A stretch of DNA of 64,000 nucleotides, taken from Comamonas thiooxydans (lineage in GTDB: Bacteria > Pseudomonadota > Gammaproteobacteria > Burkholderiales > Burkholderiaceae_C). The position numbers and the translations under genes are program-made. Shown piece after piece: positions 56,067 through 63,731 of this stretch; positions within the stretch are counted from its first letter, which is position 1; every line of letters starts with the position of its first letter. Location: positions 3,348,001-3,412,000 of the forward strand of contig NZ_AP026738.1 of the NCBI RefSeq assembly GCF_002157685.2. Reading direction: 5' to 3'. Under the pieces are notes generated by a model, which did no database searches, had not been told where the DNA came from, and was given only the letters and a program-made list of their open reading frames with translations.

Positions 56067-56411
56067 TCAGGGCTTGGATTTGCTTTTACGCTCGGCTAAA
56101 GCAGCAGGGGTCGGGCCATCTAATGCTTCGAAAAACTCCGACGGCTGCAGATTCAAAGTAGCAATGATCTTGAGGATGTTGATCAAGGCCAAATTGTGCT
56201 CACCTCTTTCTATCCCCCCGATGTAGCTGCGATCGATGCCGCATGCATCGCCAAATGCCTCCTGTGAGTAGCCACACGCTTTTCTTCTAGCTCTTACGGC
56301 CTCTCCAAAACGCACGAGTTCTGGGACCTTGTTCTTCAGTGATTCTTTCGCTCTAACCATCTCTTGATGGTGTTGCTCTGGGTGAAAAGAATCCACGGGA
56401 TTTAGTTTCAC
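56067..56411 (-). CDS. XRE family transcriptional regulator
   Basis: A 114-residue regulator with a Cro/CI helix-turn-helix in its centre (RFGEAVRARRKACGYSQEAFGDACGIDRSYIGGIERGEHN), followed by a short C-terminal tail rich in Lys/Ser. The GTG at 56411 lies inside the repeated operator-like motif, so translation may be nearly leaderless and autoregulated; the ATG at 56360 is an alternative start that keeps the whole domain. It is divergent from a 47-codon gene 57 bp away, a layout like phage-type switches. Confidence 0.85.
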   Translation of the reverse strand: MKLNPVDSFHPEQHHQEMVRAKESLKNKVPELVRFGEAVRARRKACGYSQEAFGDACGIDRSYIGGIERGEHNLALINILKIIATLNLQPSEFFEALDGPTPAALAERKSKSKP

Positions 56412-56426
56412 GGTATATGATTACCA
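56406..56426. promoter_or_regulatory. Candidate XRE operator (copy 2)
   Basis: TTTCACGGTATATGA-TTACCA, one base different from 55067-55087. It overlaps the GTG start of the XRE gene and lies between it and the divergent small gene, the natural place for an autoregulatory site. Confidence 0.5.
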
Positions 56427-56468
56427 AAAACACATTCCAAAACACCTCAAGACCAATAGGGAGAAGAC

Positions 56469-56612
56469 ATGCCGAACGTCAGTCAAAGAGCATTGAGATC
56501 AACAACGGTTGGCCTTGATCTGCCCTCTTCCAAGCAACTGACAAGAGTGCCGCTCTCTGCACGCTTTGGTGATCGCCATCCACGAACAAAGGCGATCGCA
56601 GCTGCAGCTTGA
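56469..56612 (+). CDS. Small basic protein, 47 residues, with own ribosome-binding site and terminator
   Basis: An ATG at 56469 is preceded by AGGGAGA at good spacing and opens a 47-codon frame beginning MPNVSQRALRSTTVGLD and ending in alanines at a TGA (56610-56612). The protein is basic (several Arg/Lys) and soluble. Ten bases after the stop is a strong terminator. It is divergent from the XRE gene with the candidate operator between, so it is probably controlled by it. No family is recognised; a DNA-binding, regulatory or toxin-antitoxin role is possible. Confidence 0.55.
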   Translation: MPNVSQRALRSTTVGLDLPSSKQLTRVPLSARFGDRHPRTKAIAAAA

Positions 56613-56622
56613 GCAGTCCTAT

Positions 56623-56650
56623 TTCGCTTCTCTGCAAAGCGAATTTTTTT
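56623..56650 (+). terminator. Intrinsic terminator after the 47-residue gene
   Basis: TTCGCTT-CTCTGCA-AAGCGAA followed by seven T: a 7-bp stem with a clean U-run. Confidence 0.88.
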
Positions 56651-56670
56651 CATGGTTTGAATCTCTGCGC

Positions 56671-56724
56671 ACCGGCAATAGCTTTGCCGGTTTCTCAAGT
56701 TGCGCCTTGTTGGCGCTTATTTTT
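56671..56724 (+). promoter_or_regulatory. Two more tandem terminator-like hairpins in the leader of the exported-protein gene
   Basis: ACCGGCAA/TTGCCGGT (56671-56691, followed by TTTCTC) and GCGCC/GGCGC (56702-56716, followed by TTATTTTT). The second T-run ends one base before the AGGAA ribosome-binding site of the next gene, so read-through must be regulated or transcription must start between or through the hairpins. Confidence 0.5.
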
Positions 56725-56734
56725 CAGGAAGTAC

Positions 56735-57058
56735 ATGATGACTCCTTTGCATGCACTGACAGCTCTCGTTTTGACCGCAAGCTCGATGACCGCTATCGCA
56801 GCAACAGCCTCTGAAGTTGCATCCGTCGCCTCGACGAATTCCAGCCCGAACCCCGGCCAACATATTCAGTGCGCCGCCCCAGCCGAGCCCGCACAGCTAG
56901 ATGAACTACGCTCACTGACAGACGGGAGGTTGGCCTTCAAGGTCTCCACTTTCTCCCAAGCTTATGCAGGGATAGCGGATCCCACCGATCCCAAACATTC
57001 CATGGAAAAGCAGGTTCTGGCGCTGCAAGGACAGAAGTATTTTTGCCTGCAGGACTGA
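56735..57058 (+). CDS. Exported hypothetical protein, 107 residues
   Basis: A small exported protein. Start at ATG 56735 (AGGAA box 5 nt upstream; a second ATG follows directly) gives a signal peptide (ALTALVLTASSMTAIAATA) and a mature part of ~85 residues with two Cys (IQCAAP and YFCLQD at the C-terminus) that could form a disulfide. No domain recognised. First of four same-strand unknown genes to 59.3 kb; codon use is less GC-rich than the chromosome. Confidence 0.6.
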   Translation: MMTPLHALTALVLTASSMTAIAATASEVASVASTNSSPNPGQHIQCAAPAEPAQLDELRSLTDGRLAFKVSTFSQAYAGIADPTDPKHSMEKQVLALQGQKYFCLQD

Positions 57059-57122
57059 AACATCAGAAAGACAAGCAATTCGCGCCTTGCTTTGAATTCG
57101 CGGCCTCTTCAGAACTCCCCCC

Positions 57123-58166
57123 ATGGATGATCACACCCAAACCATGAATGTTCAGCGCATGACGGCACTCAATGCCGTCATGCTGACCGGATGCACGCTG
57201 GTCGGAATCTTTTCCAATATCTTCGGGCACCTGTTCGGCAGCAAGGCCAGCGTTTTGATCGCCTTGCTGGCCTGGTTGATTGCCATCGGATTGGCGCTTT
57301 ATTTTTCTGGCAAAGCCGCTCTGGGTAAACAAGCCAGCAGTCTTTTTGCCTGCGTGCGCCAGGGGCTGAGAACCGCCCGCAGTGACAAGGTGTTTTCGAT
57401 CATCTTGTTCGTGCTGAGCGTAGGCGCCATCTACTCTGCATACAGCGCCAATAAAGCCGTCAATCTGCAGCAGGTGCATGACGTGGGTCTGCAAACCCAA
57501 GCAAACACCAGACACATCATTGAAAAACTGGAGCAAGAAGCGCCTCTGGCGGAAACCTTGGCCAAGCTGGGCTACACCATGTCTCAGGCCGATATTTGTC
57601 GGGCCATCTCAGATGGGAGCATGCAAGCCATGGCAATCGTGACCCAAATTTCTGATAAGCCCATCAAGCTCAGCAAGGCAGAAGGCGAAGGTCAGTTTTC
57701 CTTTTGTTTGGAAAATTTGCTGCTCTCTGACGGCGAGCATGCAACCCTGCTGAACAAGAGCGAAGGCCTTGTATTTGATACCAAGGACTTGAGTCGGCTC
57801 TATGCAGCAGAAGGCATAGGAGCCGACTCCCCTGGCAAGATCGATATCAAAGTCATTGCCAAGCAGGCAGGGACGTCGGGCCACAGCGCTCAGCTGTTGG
57901 AAGTACATGCCACGCCCATGATGTTTGCGGTATGGGGGGCTAATTCAGCCGCTGTCAAAGCCCTGATCTCCCAAAGTGCAGATGTCAATGCTGCCTCAAG
58001 ACTGATGACGGTGACCAAATCAAACGCCAGCCCCATGCCTGCGCTGTACGACATTTTGATCACTCCACTGGCTGAGGCCAAGCGTCTGCAGCTCACCGAA
58101 ATCACGGATGCCTTGACCCAAGCGGGCGCCAAGACGTCCAGCCAAGCCAAGGCCAAAACGCTGTAA
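57123..58166 (+). CDS. Membrane protein of unknown function with ankyrin-like C-terminal segment
   Basis: A 347-residue protein. Three helices lie near residues 17-37, 43-62 and 89-108; the remaining ~235 residues are soluble. Around residues 255-280 the sequence TPMMFAVWGANSAAVKALISQSADVNA resembles one ankyrin repeat. No enzymatic motif is evident. It begins 64 bp after the exported protein gene and probably shares its transcript. Confidence 0.65.
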   Translation: MDDHTQTMNVQRMTALNAVMLTGCTLVGIFSNIFGHLFGSKASVLIALLAWLIAIGLALYFSGKAALGKQASSLFACVRQGLRTARSDKVFSIILFVLSVGAIYSAYSANKAVNLQQVHDVGLQTQANTRHIIEKLEQEAPLAETLAKLGYTMSQADICRAISDGSMQAMAIVTQISDKPIKLSKAEGEGQFSFCLENLLLSDGEHATLLNKSEGLVFDTKDLSRLYAAEGIGADSPGKIDIKVIAKQAGTSGHSAQLLEVHATPMMFAVWGANSAAVKALISQSADVNAASRLMTVTKSNASPMPALYDILITPLAEAKRLQLTEITDALTQAGAKTSSQAKAKTL

Positions 58167-58311
58167 ACGCAGCCATGCCTGGGCGCCTTGGTGCGCAAAC
58201 CCAGGCACACCGATTCTTCCCGAGCCCCTTATTCAGACGGGGTCTGAGGAGGCCTCCTGCCCGCAGGCACCCCCTCAAGCCCATCGCATGTGAAATAAAC
58301 AGAGAGGAAAT

Positions 58312-58917
58312 ATGGAAACCATTGAGTTCCGAGGCAAGCATATTGATTTTCAGCACTTCAGCGGCACGGTGATCGATCAACGCAAGCATGAAACAGTGAC
58401 AGTCAGCAGTGAAGTCGATCCCCTGCGGGGCGTCAACGTAGGCGGCATGCATATTCCAGGTGAGAAGATTACCTCGGAAGTTAATTCACATCACGATATT
58501 TGGCTAAGGCTAGATTCCGGAATAGAAAAGCCCATTTCGCTGACAAATATTGATCTCAAACTGCGCACGGGTCAGAGCGTCACATTTATCACAGCCACCA
58601 ATCGTGCGACGCAGAAAACCGTCAATTGCGGTGTATTCAATCACAATGCCGATCAATATAAAATAATACGTTATCCGGCCCAAATTAATGACAACCTCAA
58701 AGTTCATCACATCAGATTTTGGGGGATCATACTAACCATTTTCATTTGGACGGCTACTTTAATCATCACATCCAGCGTGTGGATCGCAGCGATTTTCACT
58801 TTGATATATATATTCACTCTCTGCATTCCAAAAATTCAGAGAGTTCGGAAGCTCAACAAGCAAATCGAGGAAATTCTTGACACCTACATCTCCAATGTAC
58901 GTGCACTGAAAGCGTAG
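58312..58917 (+). CDS. Membrane protein of unknown function, 201 residues
   Basis: An N-terminal soluble beta-rich domain of ~135 residues (GKHIDFQHFSGTVIDQRKHETVTVSS...) followed by two helices (IRFWGIILTIFIWTATLIIT and SVWIAAIFTLIYIFTLCIP) and a short charged C-terminus with a coiled-coil look. A GAGAGGAAAT box precedes the ATG. Base composition drops clearly in A/T-rich direction compared with flanking chromosome, suggesting foreign origin. No family recognised. Confidence 0.62.
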   Translation: METIEFRGKHIDFQHFSGTVIDQRKHETVTVSSEVDPLRGVNVGGMHIPGEKITSEVNSHHDIWLRLDSGIEKPISLTNIDLKLRTGQSVTFITATNRATQKTVNCGVFNHNADQYKIIRYPAQINDNLKVHHIRFWGIILTIFIWTATLIITSSVWIAAIFTLIYIFTLCIPKIQRVRKLNKQIEEILDTYISNVRALKA

Positions 58918-58961
58918 ATCACTTCTTAAACATCCATCCATTAGCATCAAAAAAACATTTC

Positions 58962-59333
58962 ATGAAAATTCTACTTATTGCATTTGCGTATTTAGTCTCT
59001 GCAAACCTTGCATTGGCAGCCAATCCTGTACATTACAGAATTCCGACCAGCCTGCCAAAAGACAAAGCGATGACCGCTAAAGGCATGAGCGAAACTGAGT
59101 TTGATGATTTTAAATGCGCTAATAAAAATGATGAACCCGTTATCATTACGCATAAGGCCACGGATCAAAAAGGTATCGTGAAATACACTTTTTTAGCACC
59201 AAAAAATTTCAGCCCCATGGAAAAAGGCGAGTTCAAGGCCAGCAAACCTTCCAAAACCTCAAAGTCACAGAAGTTTGTTGATGAATACTCAGGGGAAATT
59301 CCCGGATTCATCTGTGCTCAGCCCGATCAATGA
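58962..59333 (+). CDS. Exported hypothetical protein, 123 residues
   Basis: Signal peptide (ILLIAFAYLVSANLALAA) with likely cleavage after ALA, then a ~100-residue Lys-rich mature domain containing two Cys (FKCANKN and FICAQPDQ). Starts 44 bp after the previous gene. Function unknown; A/T-rich like its neighbour. Confidence 0.62.
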   Translation: MKILLIAFAYLVSANLALAANPVHYRIPTSLPKDKAMTAKGMSETEFDDFKCANKNDEPVIITHKATDQKGIVKYTFLAPKNFSPMEKGEFKASKPSKTSKSQKFVDEYSGEIPGFICAQPDQ

Positions 59334-59374
59334 ACGTTGGCGCAACAGCCAACCTCAGACATTTCACAATCTAT

Positions 59375-59427
59375 CAAATTTCATAGGTTAGCTTGAAATT
59401 ACCAAGGCAACCTACAAATTTTCATAG
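59375..59427. promoter_or_regulatory. Candidate operator of the downstream XRE/HipB-like gene
   Basis: A direct repeat CAAATTTCATAG (59375-59386) and CAAATTTTCATAG (59415-59427) brackets an inverted repeat TAGGTT...AACCTA (59384-59389 and 59409-59414). It ends 3 nt before the ATG and replaces a normal ribosome-binding site, which fits an autoregulator. Confidence 0.5.
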
Positions 59428-59430
59428 CTT

Positions 59431-59763
59431 ATGCAGCTCTTCAAAACGCCCGATGAACTAGAGATAGAGCTGGGTGAACAGCTTCGAGCCGAGCGCCTTC
59501 GTCAAAATCTAACCATGCACGACATCGCTCTCAGAGCCGGAATTTCAGAGCAAACACTCCGCTCATTGGAGAATGGTTCCGGTGGACGACTGAATTCGTT
59601 CATTCGAGTGATGAAAGCCCTGGGCAAAGAAGAGTGGCTAGAAACATTTCGTCCTACGGTGCGCATTAGCCCTATGGATATTGCCAAACGTAGAGGCAAG
59701 CAGCGCCTGCGAGCCACGCGCAGTGTGATGGGTCAACCCTTGTCAAAGAAGGATCACTCATAG
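59431..59763 (+). CDS. XRE family regulator, HipB-like antitoxin type
   Basis: A 110-residue protein with an N-terminal helix-turn-helix (LGEQLRAERLRQNLTMHDIALRAGISEQTLRSLENGSGG) and a basic C-terminal tail (ISPMDIAKRRGKQRLRATRS). The layout resembles HipB antitoxins and related XRE proteins. No HipA kinase follows; the next ~980 bp hold only weak or decayed ORFs, so this is either an orphan antitoxin or a simple regulator. Confidence 0.78.
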   Translation: MQLFKTPDELEIELGEQLRAERLRQNLTMHDIALRAGISEQTLRSLENGSGGRLNSFIRVMKALGKEEWLETFRPTVRISPMDIAKRRGKQRLRATRSVMGQPLSKKDHS

Positions 59764-60014
59764 AAAGCCAGTCATCCCGCTTTGCTGCCGAAGTGGTCAA
59801 CGCTCTACAGCTTTCGATCAAAGTTGCTGGGAGGCAGGGTGTCCGAATTTTTGTGTAAGCGGTTCATCCTGCAGCCTTTGGGCGAACATTTCAATACGTT
59901 GCCCCCACCAGGAGTTGTCCTAGCCAACCTGACGCTCACTCCAGCGACACCTGAGTGCAGGAGGTTCAGACTGGAAAATGGCACAAGTCCAGTTGTGTTT
60001 CAAGTTCAATCTTC

Positions 60015-60269
60015 ATGTTCAAAGCCACCACATCAGAGCCAGTCACACAACGCACCTATTTCGGCCTTCAAGTCATAGATGGAAGATATGTTTTGCAATC
60101 TGAGATTGCTCAGCTTCCGTTTTTTGATTTCTGGAAGCAGTCGTCCCGAGGCAGTACCTGTTTAGGGACATCGAACGGGGATGTATTGGTCTTTCTGTAC
60201 GACTGGCAGGCTTTTGCCCATCTATTCATCAAGACAGGAAGGCATCGCTACCAAAAAAATAAGCTCTGA
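60015..60269 (+). CDS. Weak hypothetical ORF, 84 residues
   Basis: An open frame (extendable to a GTG at 59955) whose sequence is protein-like: FGLQVIDGRYVLQSEIAQLPFFDFW and VLVFLYDWQAFAHLF. No ribosome-binding site is evident before either start, and the 3' end overlaps a convergent small ORF. It may be the remnant of a toxin or other partner of the upstream XRE gene. Confidence 0.3.
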   Translation: MFKATTSEPVTQRTYFGLQVIDGRYVLQSEIAQLPFFDFWKQSSRGSTCLGTSNGDVLVFLYDWQAFAHLFIKTGRHRYQKNKL

Positions 60270-60339
60270 AGCCTTCCAGCATTTGATTGAAGAAAGGTCT
60301 GGGATAGGCAGCTGCCCACTGTTCTGGCTCTGTCGTCAT
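60229..60339 (-). CDS. Weak small ORF, 36 residues
   Basis: Starts MTTEPEQWAAAYPRPFF, with its ATG overlapping the stop of the preceding frame by ATGA. Composition is protein-like (aromatic and hydrophobic residues), but it is very short and its neighbour is frameshifted, so it may be the end of a decayed operon. Confidence 0.3.
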   Translation of the reverse strand: MTTEPEQWAAAYPRPFFNQMLEGFRAYFFGSDAFLS

Positions 60340-60531
60340 GGTTGGCTCGAACTGTTCTGCACACCAGCACGCAACGTGAAGGCTTCTATCAAGCGCTGAT
60401 AATCCAGCCCTTGCAGCCCCACCCCTTCTTGGCAGAGCACCACATATTTGCGAAGTTGACTTGGCCAAAAAGCAAACCCGGTGCCCGATAGTTCATCGTC
60501 TACCGCTTTCGCTTTGTAGGGAGAGCGTCAT
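60336..60531 (-). pseudogene. Small frameshifted ORF downstream of the recombinase-like gene
   Basis: After an ATG at 60531 the frame starting MTLS is lost within a few codons; one frame over, a protein-like stretch runs to a TGA at 60336 (YKAKAVDDELSGTGFAFW, then a segment with QLRKYVVLCQEG and YQRLIEAFTLRAG). No in-frame start exists for that stretch, which suggests a single-base frameshift in a ~65-residue gene. Confidence 0.35.
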
Positions 60532-60741
60532 GCCGGTTCCCGGCCATTCGGCCATGGTGATGTTTGCAGCATGCCAACTGGCTTGGGATTAGGCACATTC
60601 CATGAGCTGTTCAATCCATGCACGCAGAGACAGGGACGGCCGCTATGCTGTGCCGCCCGCCAAAATTTCTCCGCAAAGCCTGACTTCTCAGTCATCTCTG
60701 TCTTCAGCATTTCCTCAGGCATGCTTGGGACGAGTACTCGT

Positions 60742-62619
60742 TCAACCAAGTTTCGTGAGTTTCTCCGGTTTGCGGTTTTTCCATTTTTGCAGTCCTTGGG
60801 TGTCAGCTGGCTTCACGGCTCTTGCAGCAGCGACGCTGTTTTTTTCCATGGCGATGGGGACCTTGGGTTTCTTGCCGCCACGCACGCGCAGGCCGTACAG
60901 CCGTGTGGTCTCAGCGCTGCTCTCACCAATGGCTGCAGCAATTTCATCCGACTCCCAGCCCGATTCACGCATTTGTGTAACCAGTGCGTGTCTGAACAGA
61001 TAGGCCGACAGGTTTTCCTGGCAACCGTTTTTGCGTTGCTCAGGATTGAGAACAGCAGTGCTCAGGCGCCCAAGGTGAGAACGCATGTTGTCGCTGTTGG
61101 CGCTGATGTGTATCTGCCCTTGCCGCTTGAGTTCGTCCACGAACCATGCCGGCAGCATTGCGAGATTGAGCAAGAAGCTGCGCCAGGGCTGGCCCGCCGT
61201 AGCACGGACTTTGGCGCCTTCGATGCGGACCTGCACGCCTTGTGCGGTCCATTGCACTTGCACACCCCTCTCCAGCTCTGCGGGTCGCAAGCCGCAAAAC
61301 CGCAGCAACACTCCGGCATATCGGTAAGTTGGTGACTGTTCGTTGAAGAAATCAAACCGCTCTTGCCAGCCATCAGGCAGTTTTTTGAGCGCAAGCTTTT
61401 TGCTTTTGCCTGTGTGCTCTTTTTTGAGGCGTGATGGCGGCCAGTGTTCCTGGCCACGATCTTCGTCATAAGACAATGCGCAGATCTCTTGATGCTCCCA
61501 CAGTGCTTCTTGCAAAGTCTTCACGGCCCGATACCACGCTCTGCTGTGGCCCAGGCTGCGCTGAAACCGGTCTTGCTCGGTCAGCAGCGTTTGCAAACGC
61601 GAGCTGCTTTGCCATTTGACGGCTGAGCGATATTGGAAGAAGGTGCTGCGTGCGACATTGAGCATGTCGAATGTGTCCGTCCACGGCATCTGACTGCCTT
61701 GAGACAGGGTGTGTTCAAACAGTGGCTCGAGGTAGTTGATCCGCTTTTGATAGTCCGCCAAGGTGGCGGCACCGGGTTGGGTGTCTTTTCGGAGGGCACG
61801 GGTCTCGGCAGTTTCCTTGAGCGTTGCGCGCACGGATTGGATGATTCCAAACGCCTCCTGGCGCTCGTTCTCCGAGATGGGCCGATCATCAACGCTGGGC
61901 TCCTCAATCCTTTCTTCACTCCCGGCATTGCCCTGATCCTCGTGGGAAGCCATAGGTTCTGGCCGCAGCGTGGTGGCTTCCAGCAACGCTTCAAATGCCT
62001 GGATATCAGGATCCTCTGCCCTGCCCGAATCGAGCAATCCCTGCGCTTTTTGAAGCAGATGGTCGCTCCATTTCCCCAATCCTGGGTGATGGATCATGGC
62101 CAATGCGGCATGTTGTTTGGCATGCAGGGCATCGCGATCGTTCGCAAAGATGTCGTCGTTGGCGCAGGCAAGTTTTTCGTCAACGCGTCTTTCGTTGACA
62201 TCACTTTCGATCACGCCATGTGTCGGTTGCGTATTCAACAGCCGTTTCGTTGACGCAGATGGCTGCACAGCCTGTGGAATACCTGGCTGCAATGGCTGTG
62301 TGTCCGCCGTCGCAAAAGCCGCGCCAGACACCGTCACCGGCATAGCCGGCAACGGGTCTGTCACGCCTTTTGCAGGATTGACGGTTTTCATGGGCGGGAT
62401 GCGCGGGACTGCGCTACGCGCCCCCTCACCTAAAGGTTCGGGTCCGTCCCACATTACCGAACCATCCGGGAAACCCTCCTGGCGGAGGTTACTGCTGGGT
62501 TTGCCAGCAGGGTTCGGTAATGTGAAGTCCGTATCGTTTTCGGAAGACCTTTTCGTGATCGAAATGGGTTCGCCAACGTCAAGCTTCGCAGGCTGTTTCG
62601 CTGTTCCTTTGCTCATCAT
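60742..62619 (-). CDS. Large tyrosine-recombinase-like protein linked to ParB
   Basis: A 625-residue protein. The N-terminal ~260 residues are low-complexity, Pro/Glu/Ala-rich and probably unstructured. The C-terminal ~350 residues look like a tyrosine recombinase: an SAM-like arm (WTDTFDMLNVARSTFFQYRSAV), the first Arg region LRFCGLRPAELERG, AYLFRHALVTQM, IGESSAETTRLYG. The Arg residues and the Tyr are kept, but the usual His of HxxR is Tyr and the His of the LGH motif is Glu, so catalysis may be altered or lost. Its ATG overlaps the parB stop by 4 bp, so the two are co-translated. Such pairs occur on ICE-like elements. Confidence 0.75.
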   Translation of the reverse strand: MMSKGTAKQPAKLDVGEPISITKRSSENDTDFTLPNPAGKPSSNLRQEGFPDGSVMWDGPEPLGEGARSAVPRIPPMKTVNPAKGVTDPLPAMPVTVSGAAFATADTQPLQPGIPQAVQPSASTKRLLNTQPTHGVIESDVNERRVDEKLACANDDIFANDRDALHAKQHAALAMIHHPGLGKWSDHLLQKAQGLLDSGRAEDPDIQAFEALLEATTLRPEPMASHEDQGNAGSEERIEEPSVDDRPISENERQEAFGIIQSVRATLKETAETRALRKDTQPGAATLADYQKRINYLEPLFEHTLSQGSQMPWTDTFDMLNVARSTFFQYRSAVKWQSSSRLQTLLTEQDRFQRSLGHSRAWYRAVKTLQEALWEHQEICALSYDEDRGQEHWPPSRLKKEHTGKSKKLALKKLPDGWQERFDFFNEQSPTYRYAGVLLRFCGLRPAELERGVQVQWTAQGVQVRIEGAKVRATAGQPWRSFLLNLAMLPAWFVDELKRQGQIHISANSDNMRSHLGRLSTAVLNPEQRKNGCQENLSAYLFRHALVTQMRESGWESDEIAAAIGESSAETTRLYGLRVRGGKKPKVPIAMEKNSVAAARAVKPADTQGLQKWKNRKPEKLTKLG

Positions 62620-63731
62620 GCACGCCCCTTGGCAGCCGCTTCACTGTCGTTGGCGGCAGGCTGATTCGACGTCGCTGCCAAGATTTCTTTTTCTGCTTTT
62701 TTGACGGCAGGCTTTCTGGCTGCAGGCTGGAGCACTTTGCTGCGCAGGAATTTTTGAATCAGTTGCGCCAGGTCGGCTTGCTGTCTGAGGTTGAGTGGCA
62801 GTGCAAGGTGGATTTGAGGCAGGCCTTTTTTGTCAACTGCGACATTTCCCAAAGGCTGTCCATCCACCTCAATGGCAAGTGGGCTGCCTGGGGTGTTGAA
62901 CGGTTCAACACCTGGGGTTTGGCCGTTGGCCAGGGCGGCCGCTTCAGCAACCTCAATCAGTTTTCCTATGACTTCCTTGGCTGAGATTTCTTGGCCCTTG
63001 ATGGACTCGGCGCAAGCGATGACCGAGTCCCTGGACTGGGTCACCGCATCCTTGAGAGGTTTGGCATCCCGGTATTGGATTTCTGATGCACTGCCGAAGG
63101 CGGCAATCACGGCCGCAGGCAAAGCGGCGATGTCGATCGCTTTTTGCACGACGGACACATCAAGTCCGACAAGCCTTGCCAGTTCTCTGCGGGAGACGCT
63201 TTCGCTCGAAGCGAGGATGTGCTGCAACTGCATGCCCAATTCGTACGGACTCAGCGGCTGACGAAGATGGTTTTCGAGAAGGCGATCGATAAGCTCACGC
63301 GTGGGCTGCACTTTTTGTACGATGGCCAGCACCGGGAGTTGATGCATTTTGCAGGCACGCAAACGCCTAGCTCCGGAGATCAAACGGTAGCGAAGTGGGG
63401 AGTCCGAAGGGATCTCATCGGGTGCCAACTCCCGCACGGCGATGGCCTGCACATTGCCACGGTTGTGCAGAATGCTATCTGCCAACTTAAAGAATTCATC
63501 CGAATCAAAGGATTCCTCCAGTCGATTGGGCGAAGCGCCCACTTCAATGCTCTCGCTAGCCAAGAGGAGGAGCGTCGAAGAGAGATGCGGAGGTGAAGAA
63601 TGAGGTGGAGCAGAGCCAACCACAGTGACGGAGGCGGGATCCGGGGCAAGAACGATATCGACATCCACCGGATGACCGGATTCAGGAGCCGAGACAGGAC
63701 GAGCTTCGAGAGATTTCTGAGCAGCATTCAT
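62616..63731 (-). CDS. ParB/RepB/Spo0J family partition protein
   Basis: A 371-residue ParB-type protein. The N-terminal ParB/sulfiredoxin-like domain includes the box-II-like LISGARRLRACKMHQLPV (GERRxRA variant) and ENHLRQPLSPYELGMQL, followed by a helix-turn-helix (SVSRRELARLVGLDVSVVQKAID). The first ~75 residues and the Lys/Ala tail are low complexity. No ParA lies downstream; one may be beyond the right edge on the minus strand. It marks the island as a self-maintaining element such as an ICE. Confidence 0.88.
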   Translation of the reverse strand: MNAAQKSLEARPVSAPESGHPVDVDIVLAPDPASVTVVGSAPPHSSPPHLSSTLLLLASESIEVGASPNRLEESFDSDEFFKLADSILHNRGNVQAIAVRELAPDEIPSDSPLRYRLISGARRLRACKMHQLPVLAIVQKVQPTRELIDRLLENHLRQPLSPYELGMQLQHILASSESVSRRELARLVGLDVSVVQKAIDIAALPAAVIAAFGSASEIQYRDAKPLKDAVTQSRDSVIACAESIKGQEISAKEVIGKLIEVAEAAALANGQTPGVEPFNTPGSPLAIEVDGQPLGNVAVDKKGLPQIHLALPLNLRQQADLAQLIQKFLRSKVLQPAARKPAVKKAEKEILAATSNQPAANDSEAAAKGRA

